A stretch of 13,958 bases of DNA from Euryarchaeota archaeon UBA287 (GCA_002495235.1 DAEG01000051.1:1-13958), one strand, 5' to 3'; counted from the stretch's first letter, positions 1-6,750 are shown. Translations and numbers: made by a program. Notes: generated by a model from the letters alone, not told the origin.

Positions 1-787
1 CTATGCCTATCCCTCTCTTCATGACTTCCTCACAATACGTTATCCCGTCTGCCAGCGTAAATGCGATCTCCTGTGCCGCCGTTGCCCCGGCCTCCCTCAT
101 ATGGTATCCGCTTATGCTTATGGCGTGCCACTTCGGTACCTCCCTAGCACAGTACGCGATAAGATCCGTGGTCAGGCGCATGGACGGCTTGGGCGGATAT
201 ATGTACGTGCCCCTCGCTACATACTCCTTCAGTATGTCGTTCTGAACCGTGCCGTCAAGAGCCTTCTTATCCACGCCGTTCTTCTCTCCAACCGCCATGT
301 ACATCGCCAGAAGAACCATCGCCGGAGCGTTTATTGTCATAGACGTCGATATCCTGCCGAGGTCTATACCGCTGAAAAGGGTCTCCATGTCCTCTATGCT
401 GTCTATCGCCACCCCTACCTTTCCCACCTCGCCCAGGGCCAGTTCATCATCCGAATCTATGCCCACCTGTGTAGGGAGATCAAAGGCCACGCTCAGCCCT
501 GTCTGTCCCTGTGATAGGAGATACCTGTACCGCGCGTTTGTCTCTTTTGCTGTCCCAAAGCCAGCGTACTGGCGCATGGTCCAGTATCTGGTCCGGTACA
601 TCGTCGGATAGACGCCCCTTGTGTACGGGTACCTGCCCGGAAAACCGAGGCTCTTCAGATAATCAAAATCCTTCATATCCGCGGGAGTGTATATCCTCTT
701 TATCTCCATGCCTGAAGCGCTGTGCGGTTTCCGCTCCTTGGATTTTATGCTCTCATTCCATTCTGAAAGTTCTTCCTCAAGCCCCAT
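1..787 (-). CDS. mcmA1: Methylmalonyl-CoA mutase large subunit, N-terminal part (runs off the left edge)
   Basis: This is the N-terminal 262 codons of the catalytic TIM-barrel subunit of B12-dependent methylmalonyl-CoA mutase, which interconverts (R)-methylmalonyl-CoA and succinyl-CoA. Family signatures are visible: YPYTRGVYPTMY (residues 53-64), MRQYAGFGTA (71-80), then FDLPTQ, STSMTINAPA, GTVQNDILKEY and ISGYHMREAGATA. In archaea this subunit is about 550 residues with B12 binding on a separate small protein, so about half is missing beyond base 1. The ATG at 785-787 is chosen because upstream reading is poor and a TATA-like box (808-815) lies 24.5 nt upstream, which fits a leaderless start. 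The gene follows the HAD phosphatase stop by 27 nt. One detail differs from the common TRPWT motif: the chain reads TRYWT (66-70). The family is certain; methylmalonyl rather than another acyl-CoA mutase is likely but not proven without the C-terminus. Confidence 0.93.
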   Translation of the reverse strand, partial: MGLEEELSEWNESIKSKERKPHSASGMEIKRIYTPADMKDFDYLKSLGFPGRYPYTRGVYPTMYRTRYWTMRQYAGFGTAKETNARYRYLLSQGQTGLSVAFDLPTQVGIDSDDELALGEVGKVGVAIDSIEDMETLFSGIDLGRISTSMTINAPAMVLLAMYMAVGEKNGVDKKALDGTVQNDILKEYVARGTYIYPPKPSMRLTTDLIAYCAREVPKWHAISISGYHMREAGATAAQEIAFTLADGITYCEEVMKRGIGI

Positions 788-807
788 GAGCAAATATCGC
801 CATGTCC

Positions 808-815
808 ATTTAAAT
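808..815 (-). promoter_or_regulatory. TATA-like box for the mutase gene
   Basis: ATTTAAAT is centred 24.5 nt upstream of the mutase ATG at 787, the geometry of an archaeal leaderless promoter. It overlaps the stop codon of the upstream HAD gene, so the mutase may be transcribed on its own as well as by read-through. Confidence 0.45.
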
Positions 816-1477
816 CATTTGTGCTCTGGCCTGTTCGCCTGCTCTTGCAGAAGCTCTTCAAAGCGATCTATGAGCGGGTAGAAGGTCTCATCATTGATGA
901 CCATCGTGGCGTTTGAAGCACAGGCGCTGTCCTTTGGAGCCATGGCAACACTCACCAGAGATCTCCTGAACATGGGAACATCATATATCGTATCTCCCAC
1001 AGAGACCACGGGCTCTTTTCCGGCCATCTCCTCAACGAGCCTTCCTTTCTCCAGCAGGGGTACTCTCGGCACGCCCTTGCCGGTCAACTCCCGCTTTCCT
1101 CCACCATCAACGAACTCAAAACCATTTGCGAGAGCGAAGTCAAAGTCATAATCTCTTAGAAATCTGTCAGAGAGCGAATCTATGCCGGCACTGATTATGC
1201 CCGTCTTCCATTCATTTCTTCTCGCAAAAGACAGGAGCTCATCGAGCCCAGGTCTTGCCACAATACCCTTCACCGCCTCCTCAAGATCCTCATAATACAC
1301 CGTGCTACCCTTGCTACTGATCCACTGGGAGTGGACCAGCTCGAGGTATCGGTCGTACGATATCCTGCCATGGAGGTAATCGTTGATGTGCACGTTCTTT
1401 GTGCCAAAGTGGGCGTTAGTGAATGCCCAGGAGTCCCCGTCTGTCAGGGTTCCATCCATATCAAACACGAGGAGCAT
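815..1477 (-). CDS. HAD-superfamily phosphatase, phosphoserine-phosphatase-like
   Basis: This is a 220-residue HAD hydrolase. Motif I is DMDGTLTD, with the nucleophile Asp6 and the acid/base Asp8. Motif II is the ISAG serine in the middle of the chain. Motif III/IV is GDTIYDVPMF, giving the GDxxxD metal site. The alpha-helical cap after motif I and the overall length resemble the phosphoserine phosphatase (SerB)/MtnX branch, so a small phosphorylated metabolite is the likely substrate, but the substrate cannot be read from sequence. The frame is open to an ATG at 1531. I chose the ATG at 1475-1477 because the chain then begins directly at MLLVFDMDGT, as in relatives, and because a TATA-like CTTTTCTA lies about 26 nt upstream. 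The stop is 27 nt before the mutase start, so the two may be co-transcribed. Confidence 0.85.
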   Translation of the reverse strand: MLLVFDMDGTLTDGDSWAFTNAHFGTKNVHINDYLHGRISYDRYLELVHSQWISSKGSTVYYEDLEEAVKGIVARPGLDELLSFARRNEWKTGIISAGIDSLSDRFLRDYDFDFALANGFEFVDGGGKRELTGKGVPRVPLLEKGRLVEEMAGKEPVVSVGDTIYDVPMFRRSLVSVAMAPKDSACASNATMVINDETFYPLIDRFEELLQEQANRPEHK

Positions 1478-1538
1478 AACACGTATCGGTATACGCATAG
1501 AAAAGGCTTTTCTGACTAAAGATGCTCCCAAAACAAAC

Positions 1539-1546
1539 CTTTATGA
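1539..1546 (+). promoter_or_regulatory. TATA-like box for orc1/cdc6
   Basis: CTTTATGA lies about 40 nt before the orc1 ATG. This places the expected transcript start near 1568 and leaves a leader of about 14 nt that contains GGTGATC (1573-1579), a good match to the archaeal anti-Shine-Dalgarno sequence. This gene therefore seems to have a short leader, unlike most promoter-proximal genes here. Confidence 0.45.
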
Positions 1547-1581
1547 GATAATACTTCCATATTCTCTTCCCCGGTGATCGC

Positions 1582-2823
1582 ATGAGCGCAAAAGACATTT
1601 TTGGACAGTTTTTAAAGCCAAACTCAATCTTTAAGAACAGGGAGACCCTCAGAAGCTCGTACATGCCTGACGAGCTACCCCACAGGGAGAAGGAGATAGA
1701 CCAGCTCGCCTCGGTGCTGGTGGCCGCCCTGAGAGGCGAGACGCCCTCCAACGTCTTCATCTACGGAAAGACCGGAACGGGCAAGACGTGCGTGACAAAG
1801 TTCGTCGGTAACCAGCTCATAAGATCAGGAAAGAGCTTCAACAAGCCAGTCGAGTTCATATACATAAACTGTCAGGTGGTTGACACACAGTACAGGGTGC
1901 TGACGCACATAACGAACCAGTTCATAAAGAAGTGGGATGACCGCGTGCCCTTCACCGGCTGGCCTACCGATGAGGTCTACTCAAAGCTCATGGAGTGCAT
2001 AGACCGCTTCGGCGGGGCTGTGACCATAGCGCTGGACGAGATAGACAAGCTCGTGATGAAGAGCGGCGATGACCTTCTGTACAACCTGTCGCGCATAAAC
2101 TCAGACCTGAGGGTTGCAAAGGCAAGCATAATCGGAATATCGAACGATCTCAGGTTCACCGAGCTTCTTGATCCCCGGGTGAAGAGTTCCTTAGGCGAGG
2201 AGGAGATGATATTCTCCAGTTACAATGCCGATGAGATAAGGGACATACTGGAAAAGAGGGCGAGCACCGCATTCAAGGACGGGGTTGTCGCGACCGAAGT
2301 TTTATCGCTCGTGGCGGCTCTGGCGGCACAGGAGCATGGGGACGCCAGGAAGGCCCTGGACCTTCTGCGCATCGCTGCAGAGAGTGCCGAGAGAGAGGGC
2401 AGCGCTGTTGTCAAAGAGACACACGTCTACGAAGCTCTTGAGCGAATCGAGAGCGACAGGATAAGTGAGGTCCTCAGAACTCTTCCGGCGCAGTCAAAAC
2501 TGATACTTGTGAGCGCAATAAAGGGAGAGGATATGAAGGGCGGCAGTCTCACCACGGGAGAGGCGTACGAGATATACAAGCAGATGTGCAGTCTCTCTGG
2601 CTACCCGGTCCTGACCGAGAGAAGGGTGACAGAGCTCATATCAGAACTGGATATGCTTGGAATAATAGAGGCCAGGGTCGTCTCGTTCGGAAAGTATGGT
2701 AGGACAAAGGAGATAAAGGTGGGCAATCAGAAGAACGAGATCATCAGCTCCCTCAGCAAGGACAGTGCCGTATCGGAGCTGCTAGACCTCAAGGGAAAGC
2801 AGAAAAAGCTGGACTCTCTATAG
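1582..2823 (+). CDS. orc1: Orc1/Cdc6 replication initiator, AAA+ ATPase
   Basis: This 413-residue protein is the archaeal origin-recognition and helicase-loader homologue of Orc1/Cdc6. It has the usual family length. The AAA+ core shows Walker A GKTGTGKT (62-69), Walker B ALDEID (150-155), a sensor-1 Asn in GISNDLRF, and the sensor-2 region GDARKALDLLRIAAE with its arginine. The remaining C-terminal 100-120 residues fit the winged-helix DNA-binding domain. The N-terminal stretch with SIFKN and the HRE motif that precedes the ATPase fold (HREKEIDQL, 34-42) are typical. The ATG at 1582 is supported by GGTGATC three nt upstream. The gene is divergent from the HAD gene and convergent with the GNAT gene, overlapping it by 6 bp. 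Archaeal origins often lie next to such genes, but I saw no clear ORB repeats in the 104-bp upstream gap. Confidence 0.96.
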   Translation: MSAKDIFGQFLKPNSIFKNRETLRSSYMPDELPHREKEIDQLASVLVAALRGETPSNVFIYGKTGTGKTCVTKFVGNQLIRSGKSFNKPVEFIYINCQVVDTQYRVLTHITNQFIKKWDDRVPFTGWPTDEVYSKLMECIDRFGGAVTIALDEIDKLVMKSGDDLLYNLSRINSDLRVAKASIIGISNDLRFTELLDPRVKSSLGEEEMIFSSYNADEIRDILEKRASTAFKDGVVATEVLSLVAALAAQEHGDARKALDLLRIAAESAEREGSAVVKETHVYEALERIESDRISEVLRTLPAQSKLILVSAIKGEDMKGGSLTTGEAYEIYKQMCSLSGYPVLTERRVTELISELDMLGIIEARVVSFGKYGRTKEIKVGNQKNEIISSLSKDSAVSELLDLKGKQKKLDSL

Positions 2824-3255
2824 ATCTATCCTGTAAAGTGTCCAGTCGTCCATTGCTCGGGCTCCGTGCCGCTCGTAAAAGAGCTGCGCGCTTTTGTTCC
2901 ACTTGAGGACAACGAAGTCCACTCTGCCGCAGCCCGCGCTCTTAGCTTCCTCAACGCACCTCTCAAAGAGCGCTCTGCCAACTCCCTCCTTCCTGTGCTC
3001 TTCAAGAACGAATATGTCCTCAAGGTAAAATGTGGGCTTTGCCAGGAAAGAGGAATACGTGTAGTAGAACATCGCGTAACCCAGCGCTTCTTCGCCATCG
3101 AACGCCAGGAAAGCTTCATACCTGACCCCCAGATCCTTCTTCAGTCTCTCCTTTGCCTCCTCGCTAGGCGGCTCAAGGCGTTCATAGTGAGCCAGCTCAC
3201 ATATCAGGGCTAAAAGCGCTTCCGCATTCTCTTTCGAGGCTTTTCTTACGATCAT
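2818..3255 (-). CDS. GNAT-family N-acetyltransferase
   Basis: This is a 145-residue single-domain GNAT acetyltransferase, which transfers acetyl from acetyl-CoA to an amine. Motif A is clear: LEDIFVLEEHRKEGVGRALF (78-97), with the R/QxxGxG/A pyrophosphate-binding turn HRKEGVG. Motif B follows as LKWNKSAQLFYERHGA. The N-terminal half (AEALLALICELAHYE) and the FYLEDIFV strand resemble the spermidine/diamine and thialysine acetyltransferase branch, but the substrate is not determined. Its ATG overlaps the stop of the upstream metallophosphoesterase as ATGA, which suggests translational coupling. It ends with TAG immediately beside the TAG of orc1 on the other strand, so the two mRNAs must overlap at their 3' ends. 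Confidence 0.9.
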   Translation of the reverse strand: MIVRKASKENAEALLALICELAHYERLEPPSEEAKERLKKDLGVRYEAFLAFDGEEALGYAMFYYTYSSFLAKPTFYLEDIFVLEEHRKEGVGRALFERCVEEAKSAGCGRVDFVVLKWNKSAQLFYERHGARAMDDWTLYRIDL

Positions 3256-3890
3256 GGAATGAACTCAACCTCCACGTCATCGTTCTTATCCATTCGTATG
3301 TAGCACCCATGGCCGCTGTAGCCAGCGCTGCAGTTCACCAGAGTCGTCGGGCCCAGAGCCTCTTTCCCGACACCCTCATGCACATGCCCGAACACATTGA
3401 GCACCGGCCTCTTCTCCTCAACGATCCTGAGGACGCTCTCGCTCCCGATGTTAAATCCGTGCAGCGTGTGGTCGAGGTGCCCCTTCGGTGGCACGTGAGT
3501 GACCATGATCCCGTTCTCCGTGGCTATCGATGAGAGCTCTTCGTACATCCTGTCCTCGCTGCTCTCGAATATAGTCCTTATCATCCCCGGGATCGCCCCA
3601 CCAAAGCCGTAGAAATCATAGCCCTCAAACCTCACTCTTTTACCGTGCAGGTTCACCGCACCTGATCTGTCTATCGCTTCAAGAACATCAAAAGGATCGC
3701 AGTTCCCCGGCACCGCGAGCGTCTTCACTCTTTCTGCCATCCTGTTGAGGAACTCTGTTGCGTGCTCGGCCGGCCCGAAATGAGTGATATCACCGCACAC
3801 CAGAGCGACGTCACTCGAGGAGGCAAGCTCTACCGCTTTTGCCTCTCTGTCCTCTTTGTCGTGCAGGTCGGCTGTGGCATATATGATCAT
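3252..3890 (-). CDS. Calcineurin-like metallophosphoesterase, YfcE/MJ0936-like
   Basis: This 212-residue protein has all the dimetal phosphoesterase motifs in order: DLH (8-10), GDITHFG (33-39), GNCD (62-65), VTHVPP and GHVH. GNCD in place of GNHD is common in the small YfcE-type branch, and the short length matches that branch of phosphodiesterases. The true substrate is unknown. The frame is open to 3959, but I choose the ATG at 3888-3890. The chain then starts right at the first beta strand (MIIYATADLH), and a TATA box (TTATAA, 3912-3919) is centred 25.5 nt upstream, giving a leaderless mRNA. The stop overlaps the GNAT start by four bases, so the two form an operon. Confidence 0.9.
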   Translation of the reverse strand: MIIYATADLHDKEDREAKAVELASSSDVALVCGDITHFGPAEHATEFLNRMAERVKTLAVPGNCDPFDVLEAIDRSGAVNLHGKRVRFEGYDFYGFGGAIPGMIRTIFESSEDRMYEELSSIATENGIMVTHVPPKGHLDHTLHGFNIGSESVLRIVEEKRPVLNVFGHVHEGVGKEALGPTTLVNCSAGYSGHGCYIRMDKNDDVEVEFIP

Positions 3891-3911
3891 GATATCAAAA
3901 TGAAGTGCACG

Positions 3912-3919
3912 GTTATAAC
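3912..3919 (-). promoter_or_regulatory. TATA box of the metallophosphoesterase-GNAT operon
   Basis: The minus strand reads GTTATAAC, centred 25.5 nt upstream of the metallophosphoesterase ATG at 3890. This spacing decides between the ATG at 3890 and the upstream in-frame ATG at 3959. Confidence 0.6.
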
Positions 3920-4017
3920 TGTTATCCCTGACGCCTATCGCATTGACGGCGTGATCCAAAAAATTCTTTCAGAAAAATTGCACCCGAATGTAACCTGATT
4001 TTGCGTTCGCGCTCAAT

Positions 4018-4022
4018 AAAAA
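4018..4022 (-). terminator. Short oligo-T possible terminator after the secreted-protein unit
   Basis: The minus strand has T5 here, about 30 nt after the stop at 4052. Archaeal RNA polymerase can stop at such runs. A T7 run on the plus strand (4025-4031) adjoins it. The support is weak because no hairpin is evident. Confidence 0.25.
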
Positions 4023-4051
4023 TCTTTTTTTACAGCTAAAACGTGAACATC

Positions 4052-4546
4052 CTAATGTGAAATCCCAGCTCTAATATTTTCTTTATCTATTACAACAAGC
4101 GTTACAGGATATTTGCGTATTCCACATTCCTTTGATGTCAGATAGAGGATATAGACACCAGCAGGAGTGTCCACAGAAGTGTTGATATATACGTCTATAT
4201 ATGTCTCATATGGGAGCTTTTCTTTCGTTGATCTTCTTGCACGATGTGTAATATTCATCCCCTCAGGCAATGGTATCCTCTCTCCTTTTCCGTTTGTTAT
4301 GAATTCTATCTCAACAGTGTAGTTCTCTAAGGGTCTCAATTGCTCCTTTCTGTAAGTCCACCATTTTATCCAGAAGTGAGCTTCCGTTCCCTGCCTTACT
4401 ATGAGCGTGGAATCACTTATGCCTGGGCCAGAATGGAGACCAGTACCAGGTATCGGCTTGATAGGCTCGGGCTGCTCGGAGGATCCTAACTGAACAAAAG
4501 CCCCAGCAGCAAAGATAAGGACAAGAAAAAAGGCTATCGCTTTCAA
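4052..4546 (-). CDS. Small secreted protein with a beta-sandwich-like domain, unknown function
   Basis: I do not recognise a named family. The 164-residue chain begins with a signal peptide: Lys2, then a hydrophobic stretch to about residue 18 (AIAFFLVLIFAAGAFV), with a likely cleavage region near GSSEQ. After a Pro/Gly-rich linker (QPEPIKPIPGTGLHSGPG) comes an alternating-hydrophobic region ending in TSVDTPAGVYILYLTS. That wording is typical of CARDB- or Ig-like extracellular domains of archaeal surface proteins. It contains a single Cys in the mature part and several N-glycosylation sequons (NYT, NIT, NTS). The ATG overlaps the TGA of the upstream broken gene as ATGA, so translation was probably coupled to it. 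The gene ends in TAG. It is probably exported and cell-surface associated; the role is unknown. Confidence 0.75.
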   Translation of the reverse strand: MKAIAFFLVLIFAAGAFVQLGSSEQPEPIKPIPGTGLHSGPGISDSTLIVRQGTEAHFWIKWWTYRKEQLRPLENYTVEIEFITNGKGERIPLPEGMNITHRARRSTKEKLPYETYIDVYINTSVDTPAGVYILYLTSKECGIRKYPVTLVVIDKENIRAGISH

Positions 4547-4743
4547 TTTGCCGTCTCCAGTATTATCGTCCTTGGCGGGCAGTCATCATTTGGCTCTGAA
4601 TAGCGCCTTACCATAAGCTCAGATAAGATATCTTGAGCATCTGGATTATAAACATCCTTCCATTTAAGGAAATCAGATTCTGTGATGTCATCACCATTCC
4701 CATCTCTCACCAGGATGTCATAGAATGATGTAGTTCCGGGCAC
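4543..4743 (-). pseudogene. C-terminal fragment of the interrupted secreted protein
   Basis: This 66-codon frame could start at GTG 4741-4743, but it is exactly in frame with the larger fragment and separated from it only by the TAG at 4765-4767 and seven sense codons. It carries PGTTSFYDILVRDGNGDDIT and an acidic C-terminus. It has no signal peptide of its own, so I read it as the tail of the upstream gene rather than an independent gene. Its TGA overlaps the next ATG. Confidence 0.6.
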
Positions 4744-4764
4744 GTCACCGTTGCTTCCAATATG

Positions 4765-5571
4765 CTAGCCTTCCAGCGCCGCAAATATCCAGAGTTTATC
4801 CGTTCTGTCCGTCTGCCACGCAGCAGTCGTGGACTCGTGCGTGTCATTATTGCATATTGATATAGCCCAGCAGGGGCTATGCTCTCCACTTAAAAAGATC
4901 ATGTTGCCATAGATTAGGTCTTTCTCTCCAACGGGGATAGGATCCGATCGGTAGCTCTCCCAATGGCCAGGGTCTTCATCCTCTTGATAGACTCTCCACG
5001 ACGCTATGGTCCACCCTCCGCTTCCCTCGTAGTTCCACTCCAGAACGGGCTGTATCATTGTGCTGGGATATTCTTGAAACTCATCCATGATCGCAGGGAA
5101 AAGGAAATCCACGGCCTCTGCATCAGGATACGGTGGCGAGGATGGGACTTTCCAGTATGCATCAAAACCAGTAACGCTCAGGTCAGAGACCTCATTCTCT
5201 GCTGGCGGATACATTGCATACTCAAGCCATTCTTGTTCTATCCCTCTCTGTTCTCTCATTTCATTCTCGTTTATCACGGTGAGTATAACCTTTCCCTCGT
5301 GTATGACCTCAGTGGTTTTGTTGTCTACATCTCTTACAACAGAACCGCTCGGAACCTGATGGACGTGCGTTGCCCTTGCGGGCCCTTCGGGGGTTGCAAC
5401 AATGCCTGCCTGGTTATCAGCAATGCTCAGCATAACCTTTCTCTCAGGCCCGTAGACCGTGGTTATGCCTGCTTTATGGACTATTATTGAGCCTTCAGGG
5501 ATTGAATATACATCTCCTCCTGTCCCAGCGCTCAAGGGAAGGCCCACCTCTTGAGCTCTCTCAGTCTGCAA
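4765..5571 (-). CDS. Main open segment of the interrupted secreted protein
   Basis: The segment open from a TTG at 5569-5571 has 268 codons and no signal peptide; the signal peptide lies upstream in another frame. The first ~100 residues show loosely repeated beta-strand units (GSIIVHKAGITTVYGPERKV; GSVVRDVDNKTTEVIHEGKV), suggesting a beta-helical or prism stretch. The remainder is the Trp-rich jelly-roll-like domain, with Cys residues in CWAISICNN that could form a disulphide outside the cell. A TTG start here is unlikely to be used, because the TATA box and leaderless ATG sit 56 nt upstream. Confidence 0.5.
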   Translation of the reverse strand: MQTERAQEVGLPLSAGTGGDVYSIPEGSIIVHKAGITTVYGPERKVMLSIADNQAGIVATPEGPARATHVHQVPSGSVVRDVDNKTTEVIHEGKVILTVINENEMREQRGIEQEWLEYAMYPPAENEVSDLSVTGFDAYWKVPSSPPYPDAEAVDFLFPAIMDEFQEYPSTMIQPVLEWNYEGSGGWTIASWRVYQEDEDPGHWESYRSDPIPVGEKDLIYGNMIFLSGEHSPCWAISICNNDTHESTTAAWQTDRTDKLWIFAALEG

Positions 5572-5587
5572 AAAGCCCGTGAAGAGG

Positions 5588-5596
5588 GAGAGAGAG
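5588..5596. repeat. CT/GA dinucleotide repeat at the frameshift point
   Basis: The minus strand reads CTCTCTCTC inside the signal-peptide codons. One unit fewer (or two more) restores the full-length frame. Such repeats are prone to slippage and to sequencing or assembly errors. Confidence 0.7.
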
Positions 5597-5650
5597 CAAC
5601 CAGCAGCGCAAGAATTGACCTCTTCATAAACAATCTATGCAATTTTTAGT

Positions 5651-5658
5651 ATTTATAA
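5651..5658 (-). promoter_or_regulatory. TATA box for the secreted-protein unit
   Basis: TTATAAAT on the minus strand is centred 27.5 nt upstream of the ATG at 5627, consistent with a leaderless transcript of the interrupted gene and the small secreted gene after it. Confidence 0.6.
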
Positions 5659-5661
5659 CCT

Positions 5662-5700
5662 GCGATTTTTTGGCACTATCGAATTTTCTAGTGAAATCGC
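5662..5700. repeat. Nested inverted repeat in the divergent control region
   Basis: GCGATTT (5662-5668) pairs with AAATCGC (5694-5700), and inside it CACTA (5674-5678) pairs with TAGTG (5689-5693). The element sits just upstream of the minus-strand TATA box, where a transcription factor or a hairpin could act. The minus strand contains TCACTAGA, which recurs in the palindrome at 5789-5813. Confidence 0.5.
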
Positions 5701-5788
5701 TATATCTTTCAACAGAATATGCGATCGATAGTTTGGAATAGGAATAGCAGATACTCCTGATAGGATTATAGATGTGCATGGCTAAAAA

Positions 5789-5813
5789 GTCGAAAATCAC
5801 TAGATTTTTAGAC
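5789..5813. repeat. Second palindrome in the divergent control region, possible operator
   Basis: The arms are GTC-g-AAAATC and GATTTT-ta-GAC around a four-base centre ACTA. It lies about 20 bp upstream of the TATA box of the membrane sensor gene and shares TCACTAGA with the other palindrome. A regulator-binding site is plausible but inferred. Confidence 0.45.
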
Positions 5814-5833
5814 AGCGCCCAAGCACCCAATGA

Positions 5834-5841
5834 TTTATATA
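5834..5841 (+). promoter_or_regulatory. TATA box of the membrane sensor gene
   Basis: TTTATATA is centred 25.5 nt before the ATG at 5863. This favours that ATG over the one at 5830, which lies upstream of the TATA box itself. Confidence 0.6.
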
Positions 5842-5862
5842 TCAAACAGAATATACGTTTTG

Positions 5863-6675
5863 ATGTATACATCAGAGATCATAAGTGCAATAAATACACT
5901 GGTCTTATTCATCTGCATAAGCTGGACTCTGTTGTATATGATAACAAAGCACAGAAGAATAATGGACTTCATGACCACCGCAGTTCACTCAAGGAAGAGC
6001 GTCATCCTCACAATCCTCATCGGTGGGCTTGTTGATATTCTTGCGTCTGAGTTTTCTTTCCCGCTCTTTGGTACCTCTGTGAACGTGAGGGACTGCATAG
6101 CGATATTCTGCGGCATAGTGGGCGGACCTGTTGTGGGCATGGGTGTTGGACTCATAGGAGGGTTGTACAGGATCACAGGACTTGTCTGGTCAGGCTTTAC
6201 CGGAAACCTAGGATACGCGACAGCTCTTGGCTGCGGGATATCAACTATGGGTGCAGGAATCGTTGGCGCATGGCTATACAGGCGCAGGAATCTGAACGTA
6301 ATGAATCTAGACTCGAGAAAGATCGCCTTTGTGGTTCTCATAACTGCCATATGGGGGATCATTCACGTCGTGGTCATCAACCCGCCGCTGATGCCGTTCT
6401 TCTCAGAGATCACTCTTGAAGAAGCTTTCATATTTCTCGGTGAGAGGATTTTACTGCCGATGGTGGTGGGCAACTCCTTCGGGATGCTCGCACTCCTGCT
6501 GGTGGCAATGGACACTGTCAAGAACAAAAAGGTCAGGGAGCTCGAGCTTGAGCGCGATAAGGAGAGAGAGAAGCTTGAGTTCTTGGAAAAGCTCGTGAAG
6601 AAATACGAGGAGTACATAGGACCTGTCGCTAAAACCATAGCAAAGAACGCTATCGAAGAGAGAGAGAAAAAGTAG
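5863..6675 (+). CDS. Orphan LytS-type 5TM membrane sensor with C-terminal coiled coil
   Basis: This 270-residue integral membrane protein starts at the ATG 25.5 nt after a TATA box; an in-frame ATG at 5830 would add 11 residues. The first hydrophobic segment (about 8-28) is followed by HRRIMDFMTTAVHSRKS. A multi-spanning region then carries NVRDCIAIFCGIVGGPVVG and GLIGGLYRITG, the Gly-rich re-entrant signature of the 5TM-5TMR_LYT sensor domain found at the N-terminus of LytS-type histidine kinases. After the last membrane segment come about 55 highly charged residues (KNKKVRELELERDKEREKLE...), a probable coiled coil, and the protein ends. No kinase, GGDEF or other output domain follows. It probably signals by binding a partner or only transports or senses a small ligand. 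It is divergent from the secreted-protein unit. Confidence 0.8.
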   Translation: MYTSEIISAINTLVLFICISWTLLYMITKHRRIMDFMTTAVHSRKSVILTILIGGLVDILASEFSFPLFGTSVNVRDCIAIFCGIVGGPVVGMGVGLIGGLYRITGLVWSGFTGNLGYATALGCGISTMGAGIVGAWLYRRRNLNVMNLDSRKIAFVVLITAIWGIIHVVVINPPLMPFFSEITLEEAFIFLGERILLPMVVGNSFGMLALLLVAMDTVKNKKVRELELERDKEREKLEFLEKLVKKYEEYIGPVAKTIAKNAIEEREKK

Positions 6676-6742
6676 CAACAACCAGGTGCGCTCATTATTT
6701 TCGGACAACGATTCGCAAAATGCAGAAAACCAAGTCGACATT

Positions 6743-6750
6743 TTTATATA
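6743..6750 (+). promoter_or_regulatory. TATA box of the mevalonate-entry operon
   Basis: TTTATATA is centred 25.5 nt before the ATG at 6772, indicating a leaderless mRNA. It rules against the GTG at 6769 as the start. Confidence 0.7.

Larger units (their letters stand above)
4543..5627 (-). pseudogene. Secreted beta-rich protein gene broken by a signal-peptide frameshift and an in-frame TAG
   Basis: The intact gene would encode about 360 residues. A TATA box (5651-5658) places a leaderless start at the ATG 5625-5627, which opens a good signal peptide (MKRSILALLVALS). That frame runs out after 31 codons. Removing one CT unit from the CTCTCTCT repeat at 5588-5596 joins it to the long open frame (LSLFTGFLQTERAQEVG). 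The long frame then meets TAG at 4765-4767 and continues in the same frame to TGA at 4543. The body contains a repetitive N-terminal half (VYSIPEGSIIVHKAG) and a domain with PVLEWNYEGSGGWTIASW, then PIPVGEKDLIYGNM and LEG-stop-HIGSN. This pattern recalls secreted jelly-roll proteins in which a LEaY motif occupies that place, so TAG probably replaces Tyr. It could be a decayed gene, a phase-variable gene, or two sequencing errors. Confidence 0.7.

Noticed and set aside
1478..1581. Replication origin (ORB elements) upstream of orc1/cdc6
   Set aside because: The 104-bp gap holds promoter-like sequence but I could not find ORB-like repeats or an AT-rich unwinding stretch.
4963..5490. Plus-strand open frame opposite the broken secreted gene
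   Set aside because: It has no family resemblance and no promoter, while the minus strand has a TATA box, signal peptide and continuous protein-like sequence.
4543..5627. Pyrrolysine decoding of the internal TAG as the main explanation
   Set aside because: TAG is a common normal stop here (orc1, GNAT, small secreted protein, membrane sensor, hutI, RRM), the position is probably Tyr in relatives, and a second lesion exists in the same gene. Kept only as an alternative.
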